A stretch of DNA of 64,000 nucleotides from Stenogyne calaminthoides (taxonomy: Eukaryota > Streptophyta > Magnoliopsida > Lamiales > Lamiaceae), in the NCBI GenBank assembly GCA_037126765.1, contig JBBCBC010000031.1:8813638-8877637 (forward strand), written 5' to 3'. A program made the translations under genes and the position numbers. Positions 1 to 9,623 of this stretch are shown piece by piece. The stretch's first letter is position 1. Each line of letters begins with the position of its first letter. Under the pieces are notes generated by a model. The model searched no databases. It was not told the DNA's origin and was given only the letters and a program-made list of their open reading frames with translations.

Positions 1-523
1 TTGCTTTTTGTACTGCATTTGCTTGTTTCCATATTTCACTAAAAGCTTATAAAGGTTTTCTGATTCAGTTGGAATCAATCCACTGAGTTTAACTGGTTAC
101 AACCTTAACCACAGTTTTGATAAAGGAAAATGTATTTTCAACAAGATAAAACAAGTATAAACTTAGGGCCTACACTTTCCGCACCTTAGTTAACTAGTAT
201 AGATAGCTACCAAACTTAACAACTCTTCTGAGTATTCAGTAAGATAGTTATCTGTGCAAAGCTACTCAGGATAGTTAGCACTTAGGATTAGTTGAGCTAA
301 TTTGAAGGACTGTAAGATAGCTCAGGGTTATTGTATCAGTAGACTTTAACCAGGGTGATTTGTGCTTATTCAGGACTTAACTCAGGAAATCCTGACTTAC
401 TGATCAACAATGTTTTAAAAGTTAAAAATTATTGTACACGTGTATTCCCTTCCCCCCATACACGTGTGTTACTTGTATTTGTGACCCATACACGTGTGTG
501 ACTCATACTTGGACTAAATTGCA
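1..523 (-). mobile_element. LTR fragment, 5' part of an LTR in minus orientation, cut by window edge
   Basis: The reverse complement aligns with the first part of the two solo LTRs at 48610 and 61807. Shared blocks include TACACGTGTATGGGGGG, a CAGATAACTA..TTACTGAA..CTCAGAAGAG block, and a TGGATTGATTCCAACTGAAT block. Read on the minus strand the repeat begins TGCAATTTAGTCC near base 523, so the first ~45 bp differ from those two LTRs and it is probably a sister family. The rest lies outside the window. The orientation and homology are seen directly; the exact boundary at 523 is an inference from the TG start. Confidence 0.65.
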
Positions 524-1109
524 ATGAGTAGTATATATATTTCCTATTCTCCTTAAATGTAAATTAGTATTTCAATCTCGTGTTTCATTGTATTAACAAT
601 TAAGTCATAATGAACAATGCTTTTTCAGATGTAAATTATCTCAGATATGTTTGTGTGTGGTTTCAATGGTGTAACATTCTGAACATACATTTTACGGCTT
701 AATTTAAATCTATGTGGTTGTCGGAGCCTTCAACAATTTTATTTATCTCGAATTAAAATTCATGTCATTTTGCTTTGAGCAATTAAAAACAAGATGGAGG
801 GAGTAACAACTAATTACTCTTAAATCAAAATACGTATTGACTTTTCAAATACTGATTCCAGGCCCGAAAAAAGGGTAATTATCCTAAAATAGTTGCAGAA
901 AATTGATTAACTATAAATTAGTTTTAGTGAATGACAAAGTAATTAGGCCAAAAATCAGAATGACAAATAAGCAGTACCTAAAATAAAAACAAAAAATCTA
1001 AAGCCATAAGTACACAGGTCGTACTGGAGGTCGGAGGAGGCCCACTAAAAACTTGCTAGGGTAAAACCCCTTTGGGGCAAAAAAACCCTAGCGAAGGGAA
1101 AAAAATTAC
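524..1109. other. intergenic, nothing recognised
   Basis: AT-rich sequence with stop codons in all frames. No gene, RNA or bounded repeat is recognised. Confidence 0.5.
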
Positions 1110-1345
1110 TCCTCTAAAATAAAGAACTACTTCGAAAGGTGGAAGTAATCCTTATTCATATCTGAAAAAAGCAAATCCGCTAGGAAGTCGGGACAACCCC
1201 CGATCCATACATCATCCCTATGGAGTTTCGCTAGTCTATCAGCAATAGAGTTTCCCTCTCAAAAGATAGGTGACGCTTTAAGGAAAACCTGTCGACGAGC
1301 ATCTTCAAACTTTGGTCAGCTGGTCTTGATCCCATCAAAAATCAG
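1110..1345 (-). pseudogene. LINE (L1-type) RNase H domain relic, 3' end of the element
   Basis: On the minus strand an open stretch ending at a TAG (1127-1129) reads EGNSIADRLAKLHRDD... then CPDFLADLLFSDM. This is the C-terminal signature of the RNase H domain found in plant L1-type LINE polyproteins and related reverse-transcriptase genes (xREGNxxADxLAK). The residue just before EGN is a TGA stop where the family has Arg, consistent with a CGA-to-TGA transition. Only about 70 residues are recognisable. The relic ends about 25 bp from the stop codon of the PLATZ gene, so it sits in that gene's 3' flank. A retroposed fragment is more likely than a functional RNase H gene, because nothing upstream of the domain remains. 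Confidence 0.6.
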
Positions 1346-1368
1346 AATGAATTTAAACAAAATAATGG

Positions 1369-3323
1369 TCACTTGAGTGGTGCTCTTTGAGGGACTCCTT
1401 TTCTACTTCTCTTGCGAAATGAGACGTTGCATGATTCCTCGTCCATCTTTCTTTTTTTAGTGTCGTCTTCCAACATTTCCATGCTCTGGTTAGTGGTCAA
1501 TTCCGTGTTCTCGACTTCTGATATTTCAATGTGTTTTAGCTAGTCACATAAAAGTGTTACTTAGTTAGTGTTTTATAATTATATATCAACAATGCAAGTG
1601 TTTTTTATTTTAAAACAGAGGAAATAAAATAAAAAAAGTGAAAATAACACAAATATTATTATACGTACCTCGCACGCAATAGAGCAGAAGTGGAAGCATT
1701 CATCAATCAAGTGGGCGGCGCATGTTTGGCATTTGGCTTGGACACGTGGCTTCTTAGTCCCACAGCTGGTAATTTCTGAAATTGGATTAAGGTACAAAAC
1801 TTTCCCTTTATTAATTGCATACTCTTGAATTTTTGATATATCCATTAACCTCCTCATCTCTTCCTTTTTAATGCTAGCCCTCCCAGATGCAATGCAAACC
1901 TATTCAAAAACACAATAAGAAACATTTACGAGAAATATAAATAAGAATAATTTTATTATCTAAATCTAGAAAAAACATTCTCATATGACCCAATAAACTT
2001 TTAGGGTTTCAGCCAACTTCATAATTTGTAGTTATAATAATTAAAAATATCACCTTTTTTTTTAGTCAATAGTATATAAAATTACATAATATTTTAGAAA
2101 AATAAATTTCACTCATATTATTAGGATTGACACGATAAGACTAAATATGAATATAACACACTAATAATTTGTGCTACTAGCTAGTACCACGACATGACAC
2201 AATAGAAAAAAATATTTTAACACAAGAACATTATTATCTTGTCACCACGATAACGATACAAGCACAATGATTATAACTTCAATTTTAAAACCCTAATCTT
2301 AATAGAAAGCTAAATCTGTTTCCATTTACCCATTTGTAAAACAAAAACATTTATTCCTTTACCATGATTATAACTTCAATTCCAAAACCCTAATCTTCAA
2401 TCAAAGAAAACCACAAATCAAAATTATCAAATTTTTATAGCCGTTCTATTTTTTTTATCCCAACACCAACAATAGTAATATATACATCAAAGAGAAAGTC
2501 TTGTATGAGACAGTTTCATATAATATAGTAAATGATTGTCTCACATAAGACCCCACTCTTTAATAAATTCTAGATGACAAAAATTCATATGAGACTGTCT
2601 CATACATGAGACGGGATACAATTTAACACAAATCAACATCAATCATTCTACAGTGTTAAAGCGACAATGCCCAAATTATGTTCCGTCTCATCGTGAGAAT
2701 GTCTCACGCAAGTGTGCCTCATTTTAGATATAAATATCTTAATTGGTAGTAAATAAATTATACAAGTCAGTACTTGCACATTTTTATCAACATTAAAAAG
2801 TGACTAGTAAATAAAACACCAATTACAAGATTATCAAGATTTTACATGATGAGATATAATTTCACAGTGACATTTTTATCAACATTATGACTAGTAAACA
2901 AAACACCATTACAAGATTATCAAGATTTGAAGATAATGAGATTAATTTCACAATGATATTTTTATCAACATTAAAATGTGATTAGTAAATAAAAACATCG
3001 ATTACAAGATTATCAAGATTTGAAGATAATGAGATTAATTTCATAATGATATTTTTATAATCATTATAACGTGACTAGTAAATAAAAACACCAATTACCA
3101 AGATTATCAAGATTTGAAGATGATAAGATTAATTACTTACGTGCAAAATAGGGTGATGATCTCGGTGTTTTCTTTCCTCCTTCCTCCAACATACTCTACA
3201 AACCGGTTCTTTCATGCAAACTCCACAATATACAGTCTTGTGTTGCGCCGAATGTTTTTTGCACTTTTCTTTGTAGAAACTAAGACCTAACCATTTTTTC
3301 AAGCACTGCCTATCAATCGCCAT
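1369..3323 (-). CDS. PLATZ-domain zinc-dependent DNA-binding protein (3 exons, 194 aa)
   Basis: Exons (complement): 3141..3323, 1669..1899, 1369..1539; all junctions are phase 0 with GT/AG ends (CAC|gtaagt, aatag|GTT, GAG|gtacgt, actag|CTA). They join to 61+77+56 = 194 codons plus TGA. PLATZ proteins are plant-specific factors that bind A/T-rich DNA and generally repress transcription. Seen here: W-x-GLSFYKEKCKKH near the N-terminus, a CGVC...CRVC pair followed by HRDHH (first zinc site), MDISKIQEY, then CQTC...CFHFCSIAC (second zinc site), a Lys/Arg-rich tail and the family's C-terminal SFRKRSRKGVPQRAPLK. The protein is slightly shorter than the usual 200-250 residues. Start chosen at the first ATG before WLGL, 104 bp downstream of a TATA box. 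Intron 1 (1.24 kb) holds a MITE and a ~90-bp tandem repeat. No frame break is visible; the exon 3 acceptor is the least certain junction. Confidence 0.88.
2583..2730. mobile_element. dispersed ~150-bp MITE-like repeat (GAGACGGTCTC family), copy in PLATZ intron 1
   Basis: The left end TATGAGACTGTCTCATACAT and right end CGTCTCATCGTGAGAATGTC are imperfect inverted repeats of each other. The interior has an AAATCAACA...GTGTTAAAG..AATGCCCAAATTAT core shared with copies near 26103, 36330, 12560, 7965, 4588 and (inverted) 5231. A second broken terminus lies just upstream at ~2495-2560. No clear target duplication. Confidence 0.6.
2801..3135. repeat. tandem repeat in PLATZ intron 1, ~90-bp unit, about 3.7 copies
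   Basis: Units begin TGA(C/T)TAGTAAA at 2801, 2888, 2979 and 3072 (periods 87, 91, 93). Each continues with an ACACC..TTACAAGATTATCAAGATTT stretch and GATGAGAT/GATAATGAGATTAATTTCA. The last unit stops at the exon 1 donor region, so the array ends about 5 bp from the 5' splice site. Confidence 0.85.
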
Positions 3324-3426
3324 AAGTGAAATTCAACAATTTTCGAGAAAATTAAATTATCGAAAAGCCTTGGGTGAAAAGAAATTAATAATGTAGAACT
3401 ATACGTAATACATGTGTGTGAGACTG

Positions 3427-3435
3427 TATTTATAG
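3427..3435 (-). promoter_or_regulatory. TATA box of the PLATZ gene
   Basis: CTATAAATA on the minus strand, 104 bp upstream of the PLATZ ATG, a normal spacing for a plant core promoter with a ~70-nt leader. Assigned from motif and position only. Confidence 0.5.
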
Positions 3436-3540
3436 GTATGTAGGGAGCCGTATCTTGTAACAATATATGATATCTTATCTAATCTAATATGATATGATAA
3501 TCTAATCTAATTTTGGTGTATTAGATGTATTTTTTTCGAA

Positions 3541-4800
3541 AAAGGAATAAGGCACACCCTAAAGTATTGCAGTGGGTGTAATTAAGTACTTAATGTACTT
3601 TTTAGTGTATCCTGTCGAAAAAATGTACTCCACTTTTTATTGTAAATTAACTCTTTAAGTTTTTTTATTTTCAAATTGAACAAATATGACCTTATTATAT
3701 TTTATTGGTACAAATAAACCCTTTATCCTTTTAAAACTATTTAAATTAGGCAAAAATTTGTGTGATCTCTTATAGTGAAACTGAATAGACAAATTAACAT
3801 CCATTATTTCCATAAAACTAAATAACAATTCATTTCTATTAATACAAAGTAATGGCAATTATCTTATTAATTGTTAGCCAACAGAATTAGGCTTTTTTTT
3901 TAGTGTTTTATTTATTGATGAATATGTTTCTTGAAATTTTTGTATGTTTTCAATAAAAAAAATTGAAATTATGATATGATATTCATTTGTCTATTTTAAG
4001 TTTTGCTTAATTCACTTGCATTGTTGCACGTCATACAACTTTTATTATATTTTTTATTGGATTAATGTAAGTGTAAAATTATTTAATTTAAAAAATATAA
4101 ATAGTTTATCTTAAAAAAGGAAAATATAGGGGGTTTGATTGAACCTAAAATAATATTTGAAGATTATAAATACATCAAATAATATTTTAATGGCTTACTT
4201 GAATTTTAGGTAATACTTTAAGGGCACAAATCTATTTTTCCGCTCCCGAAAAACTAGATGTAAGTATTTCATATTTGCATATAATTAAGGATCGTAACCT
4301 AGATTTTCAGTTAGTTATTAAAATCTTTTGAAAAGATTTCCTATTTTATACTCATGTTATGTGCCACGTCGATCTCTTAATTATGGCAAATTAGATTAAG
4401 GCAAATCTTTTCGAATTAAAAAGGAATAAGGTACACCCTAACGTATTGCCTTAGGTGTAAATAAGTCCTTAATGTACCTTTTAGTGTAAATTAGCTTTTT
4501 AATATATTTTTTTTCAAATTGAACAAGTATGACCTTATTGGTACAAATAAATCTTTTATCTTTTAAAATTATTTAAAGTAGGCAAAAATCTATGTAAGAC
4601 GATCTTAATAGTAAAATCGAATTCACAAATTAACACAAGTTAACATTCATCATTTTCAAAGTATTAAAGCATTATCCTCAAATTATGTTTCATCTCACCA
4701 TGAGATTATCTCTACTTTTATTATATTTTTTGTTGGAATAATGTAAATGTCTAATTACATTTTAATTTTAAGTGTGAAATCAATCACCACTATATACAAA
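3541..4800. repeat. two diverged direct copies of a ~280-bp repeat, no gene
   Basis: Copy 1 (~3541-3830) and copy 2 (~4420-4660) both start GGAATAAGG(C/T)ACACCCTAA and continue through TCAAATTGAACAA(A/G)TATGACC and GGCAAAAAT. Copy 2 runs on into a degenerate member of the ~150-bp MITE family (about 4588-4720). The ~600 bp between them are AT-rich and unrecognised. Confidence 0.6.
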
Positions 4801-4855
4801 AATTGATTTGTAAAAATTATCAAGATTCCAAAAACGGAGAAGAGTACGAAAAAAG

Positions 4856-4964
4856 GAAAGGGGAAAAGCTCAGAGCGTTTGTAAGAAACAAATCTGGATT
4901 GCCGATAGCTGATTTGTGTGATGGTTGAAAGGGGAAAAGCTCAGAGCGTTTGTAAGAAACAAAT
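4856..4964. repeat. 38-bp perfect direct repeat, period 71
   Basis: The block beginning GAAAGGGGAAAAGCTCAGAG occurs identically at 4856-4893 and 4927-4964. It lies in sequence with no other recognised feature. Confidence 0.8.
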
Positions 4965-5904
4965 GGAGAACGAAGAATAATGAACACAAAAGGAAATGAA
5001 TGAAGCGGATTTAAAATTGATAGGATCCGAATAATATACAACTGATTAGAGTTGGGGCGAGCGCACGAATTTTATATCCATGCACCAATTGCATGTGAGA
5101 CTTACATATATTAATATTGTTGTTAATTAACTTCCTATGATTAGTTATATATAATTAGTATAAATAGGTAAACTAATAGATAAATATTATTTGTTAGATG
5201 GTATATTAATAAATAATTAATGAGTAGGTCTTGCGTGAGATCATCTCACGGTGAAATAAAATATAATTTGAGAATGCACTTGAACAGTAATTAAAAAAAT
5301 TAGATGAGTGTTATTGTGTTAATTTATGTTATTTTGTGAACCGTATCACTGTGAGGGTATCTTACAAAATTTTGCCATAGTTTAGATATAAAGATGATAA
5401 AATTGTGTTTCCAATCTCCTCGTATCTTAATTATGCTTACAAATATTCTATTATTTTTTAGTGCGTTAAGTAATGTTAAATTTTAGTAGCACCCTATATA
5501 TAATTACCTCAAGTAATATTAAATAAATTAATCCTTTACAATTAAAGTGGTTCTATAATTCAAGTAAAAATGCTACGTCACAAGTGAAACACTAATATGA
5601 TAAATTCCTAAACCATTTCTTTTTAGATGAAAAACTACAGTTTTCACTTGAAAAATGATACATTTATTTATTTCAATAATATTGTTGGAAGTTCACACTC
5701 TTTATAAGTGAAACCTTTGACTTGTAAGTTTTAGATCAACAATTTGTGGGGCTTTCACTATAGCAATATGATGGATTATTTAAGATCTAAGAGAAAAAAC
5801 CAACTCTCGATCATTAAAACAAAATTCATGTCTATTTGGCAAAACAATAGAAAATTAAAAGTCATATCATTCTAATATACTCCTTTGTGCAAAAATGTTG
5901 TCCC
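4965..5904. other. intergenic, one inverted copy of the ~150-bp MITE family, otherwise nothing recognised
   Basis: About 5228-5385 holds the family in reverse orientation (CTTGCGTGAGATCATCTCAC at one end, TGTGAGGGTATCTTACAAAA at the other). The rest, up to the stop codon of RPL7A, is AT-rich; its last part is probably 3' UTR and terminator sequence of that minus-strand gene. Confidence 0.5.
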
Positions 5905-7825
5905 TTAGGACATCCTTTGTGCAGCTTGAACCTTCTCTTTAGCCTTAGTCTTTGCCTGCGACTTCGACCCCATAACACCACCACCCCACTTGTTCCTCGT
6001 CTCATTGAACTTGTCGTTGAAATTGGCCTATAATAATAAGTAGCATGATTATAAAAATGTATCCCCTCATAATCGAAAATAAGGAACTGGTCTTGTTTAT
6101 AGTAATTCTACCTTAATAGCCTCGAGCATCTTGCTGAACTCCATCTTGTCTTCATTCTTCACAGACGTCAAGCACAAAACAGAGGCGGTCTTCTTGTGAA
6201 CAATCTGCAAAAACAAAAGAGTATTATTACATTTTGAATGAAAATGATTATAAAGACAATTTTAATGAAAGGGACTTACAGTTCCCAATCTAGCCCTGCC
6301 CTTCACAATACAGTATGGGATCTCCATCTTCCTGCATAGAGCAGGGAGCCACACAACCAACTCAATCGGATCCACATCATGAGCAATCACAACCAACTGA
6401 GCCTTTTTCTGCAAATGGAGGTTTGACAAATTTAGTGTATTTGAAAAACTAGACAAATACTTAAATGCACCACAGCTGCACCGTGCAATTCAAGTGTTTT
6501 TCAAATGGTATTAGTTGTTTTACTGAAAGGTATTAGTTGGTTTCATTGAAAAGTAACAGTCTTAAAGCTAATAGTTGCTACTGGACAAAAGTGAATACCT
6601 GTTCAATGAGAGAGGTTACGTGGTTAAGGCCATATTTCACCACAATGGGCCTCTTCTGCTCAGTAGTTATTTTCAGCCTCAGCTTGAGCTTTTTTCAAAA
6701 GACGCTCTTTCTTTTGAGCTTCATCCTTAGGCCTATATTTGAGGAGCATCTTCAAGAGGTTGGTTGCTGCATGTCGAGACATAAGGTTAAAATAAGGAAT
6801 ACACGGAGATGGAACAGACCAAATCTCAAGGTAACATAGATTAGTATTTTCCACAAACCATATAATTTAAGTCTTTATAGAATCGGGTGTAAATGTAAAA
6901 CTTGTGCTATCAACAGCTTGGTTCAATAGATAAATGTACACCCAAACAATCAGAGGGGAAAATCACAACCATCTTGCACCATCTGGACAAATCTGATACA
7001 ACTAATACTCTGGTTTAATCAGATAATACATCAAGTTCGGAGAGTTGGCATAAATCATCTCAAATCCATCTAAATAATATAAATAATGTCTAAATATTAT
7101 TGCACTATCTTAAGCATATAATGGGTTGGAGATCGCCAAAACACCAAAACTTGATGGCGTGAATAGGTCATAATTCTCCAATCCACATCATTTCTCACAC
7201 CAGATTTAATAGAATATTAATATTAAGGCCAAATTTGGTGCAATGATTTTGTTGAATGCAAGTCATTACACATAATCATCCCGAAATCATCAACATTTGG
7301 CTTATCAATGTCACGCAATTGAATACGAAACGATTGAACAGTAATAAGAACACGCAGGATATCATATTTCCAGCAACAAGATACATATCACGAACAAAAT
7401 TAACAATTACACAATAAGCAAGCACCAAAAAGGGGGGAGATAAGAAATTCGAACCCAAATTCTTGTCGAGCGTCTTGGAGAAGTGATGAATTGGGGGCGG
7501 GACTTTCAACCGCTGCTTCAGGATCCTCTTCTTCCTTTGAATGGTGACACCTTGCGGCTGTTTCACAAACCTGCTCAAATCCTTCTTCGGCGGAATTGCG
7601 CCTCCGATCCCGAATTGCTTCGGCCTCTTCTCCAAAACCGGATTCACAACTTTCAACGCTTGCTTCTTGGCGGTAATTGGCACCTTTGCGCCCCTCTTTG
7701 GTGCCTAATTCATCATTAAATTCAAAACAGAGCACTGGGGATGAACAATTAAATTCAATACAGAGTATTATAAATGAACAAAAGAGCGTATAGAGTGGGT
7801 AGAGAGGAAATGAGATTTTCACCAT
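5905..7825 (-). CDS. RPL7A: 60S ribosomal protein L7a (eL8), six exons, reading-frame break in exon 3
   Basis: eL8 is a core protein of the cytosolic large ribosomal subunit. Exons (complement): 7823..7825 (the ATG alone), 7455..7704, 6599..6766, 6280..6408, 6112..6204, 5905..6027, all with GT/AG borders. Family blocks in order: APKRGAKVP, EKRPKQFGIGGAIPPKKDL, RILKQRLKVPP, TNLLKMLLKYRPKDEAQ, KRPIVVKYGLNHVTSLIEQ, AQLVVIAHDVDPIELVVWLP, CRKMEIPYCIVKGRARLG, VHKKTASVLCLT, WGGGVMGSKSQAKTKAKEK. In exon 3 the reading frame stops shortly after KAQAEAE; KRPIVV follows in the next frame. Exon 3 is 168 bp where 170 would keep frame, and the 6-residue spacing of the family would be preserved by two extra bases, so a 2-bp deletion (or a consensus error) is inferred. 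Exon 2 also departs from the family in FVKQPQGVTIQRKK. Hence either a recent pseudogene or a working gene with a sequence error; the intact remaining exons favour the latter or very recent loss. Confidence 0.85.
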
Positions 7826-7935
7826 TTCTGGTTCTGCTGAGGGGAATTTGGGCGAGGGTTTAAGAGAGGATTTAGTTCAAATATATATACACGTGTATAA
7901 ACCCTTGTGGGTTTTTTTTATCGGGCCCCATTTTA
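7826..7935 (-). promoter_or_regulatory. RPL7A leader and proximal promoter
   Basis: Read on the minus strand, the ~110 bp before the ATG contain GGGGCCC (site-II-like TGGGCY environment), TATATATA near 7880 and AAACCCTCG, which resembles the telo-box of plant ribosomal protein promoters. Motif-based inference only. Confidence 0.35.
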
Positions 7936-9428
7936 TTTCAAAGTATTTGTATGGTGTAATAAGGTAAGATGATAAAAAATTTATATGAGACGGTCTCATA
8001 TATGATATGTGTATAAATTAATTTAAAATTAATATTTATTCATTTTAAAATATTAAAATGTTGTCATGTTTTTACTGTAAAATCATCTTATGCAAATGTG
8101 TTTATGTAATAATTTATGTTGTTGTTAGGCTCTTATGTTGTTGTTAGGGTCAAAAGAATCTTTTTACTTGCTAAGGTTGACTGAATATTTTTTGCCACGT
8201 CATAGTACGATGCATATACGTTTTATAGTGAGTTTCTCTTATTATTTCGACTCTAACGTAATAATTATTTTTTCCTCATCTATTTAAATTTTTATATGAA
8301 CATATAAGCTCTTACTATAAATCACATCAGCTCCAGAAATTTCAGAATTGCTCCATAAAATATTCTCTGAATAATTGATCGGACCTAACTTGATCTCCTC
8401 TACCTGACCTTGAGTTATTGGGCTTCGTAGGATCTCTCACATTTGCTCCCAACGCTGGGCTTTGACCTGAAATTCTCTTCTAAATATTTGATAGAAGTGG
8501 ATTTTAGCATAAAATAGGTCAGCTCTAACTTATTTCGTAATATCATGATTTCGTGTTTTCATGTTGGACTTCATGTGGATCAATACATGATTATCGTATA
8601 AATATTTTCAAATTTATAATGTTGATAATTGCGAAATGATTATTTAATTTAGCCTAAGTTATCTTTTTTTTTCTTAGTCTCCAAATATTCTTAGTCCAAA
8701 AGTATTCTTGCCCTTGAGTATTCTTAACCTTCAAGTTTAAGATTTTATGAACTTTTGTTGCACTAATTTTATTATAAATTGTCACTCTATAATCGTTTGT
8801 TCTTCAATTGATTAATATAACGAAAACTCTTTCTTAGATTTATCTAAACCCCTGCTGCATCACTTTGTTGTGAGTAATTAGATCTCCTCAAACTTTTTCA
8901 ATTTCCCCATTCTGGTGGGTGTACCATCTAGTTTTGATCTATTATATTTTATGAGCACATCAATTTACACGTATATTATATTTCATTTGGAAAATTTACA
9001 ATGTGGATTCGAGTTGACTAACTACATTCTGGATCACGTAAATATTTTATCCTTATCCTTATGATTAATATGATTAATTATTTTGGATATCTTTATTTCC
9101 CCTTATCTTAAAATGGATATCTCAATTTCCCATTGATAATTTTCGTGTCTTAAATATAGTACTAGTATTTTTGTTTGAGGTTTCAGTATCTTGCATTTCA
9201 AATTTGAAAGATTCAGGATTTGTAACAATTCTTATATTCATAGACACGTCTTGTTAAATCATATAGTGAGATTTCAATAATATTAGTTTGATAAAATTGT
9301 TGTTGCTGTAAAGCCGCAAAACAAAAAAGTTACCTGACGTCATGTATTTGTAACCTGCTACCTTGTTCAAAACAAAATAAATATAATTATTCCATTATAT
9401 AGAGTATAATTTAATGCATTTCGCCATT
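7936..9428. other. intergenic, one decayed ~150-bp MITE copy, otherwise nothing recognised
   Basis: About 7965-8100 is a degenerate member of the GAGACGGTCTC repeat family (left terminus TATGAGACGGTCTCATATAT intact, right terminus decayed). The remaining ~1.3 kb is AT-rich, without an ORF or bounded element. Confidence 0.45.
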
Positions 9429-9502
9429 GGCCTATTAGTTCAGTTGGTTAGAGCGTTGTGCTAATAACGCGAAGGTCGCAGGTTCGAGACCTGCATGGGC
9501 CA
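9429..9502 (+). tRNA. tRNA-Ile(AAU)
   Basis: 74 nt that fold as a full cloverleaf. Acceptor GGCCTAT pairs with ATGGGCC (one G-U), discriminator A at 9502. The D arm contains AGTTCAGTTGGTTAGAGC, the anticodon stem TTGTG/CGCGA flanks the loop CTAATAA with anticodon AAU at 9463-9465, and the T arm is GCAGG-TTCGAGA-CCTGC. No intron; CCA is not encoded, as expected for a nuclear gene. It reads isoleucine AUU codons (AUC/AUA after A34-to-inosine editing). It lies only ~120 bp upstream of the PPR start codon. Confidence 0.96.
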
Positions 9503-9623
9503 TATTTAAATTTCTATTACACAACCATTAATAGTCGCATGTCCGCTTTAGCAACTTTTAAACGTTTTCCCATTTTCGTACTTTTCTTTTAAAACTTTTT
9601 TTGAATTGCATCTTGAATCCCCA

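Noticed and set aside
6537..6839. Plus-strand 100-codon frame opposite RPL7A exon 3
   Set aside because: Antisense shadow of the exon.
7400..7825. 141-codon frame starting MVKISF overlapping RPL7A exons 1-2
   Set aside because: It reads through intron 1 from the real ATG; the ribosomal protein frame starts with that ATG spliced to APKRG.
9606..9623. Earlier PPR start at 9606
   Set aside because: The codon is TTG; the first ATG in frame is at 9624 and fits the family better.
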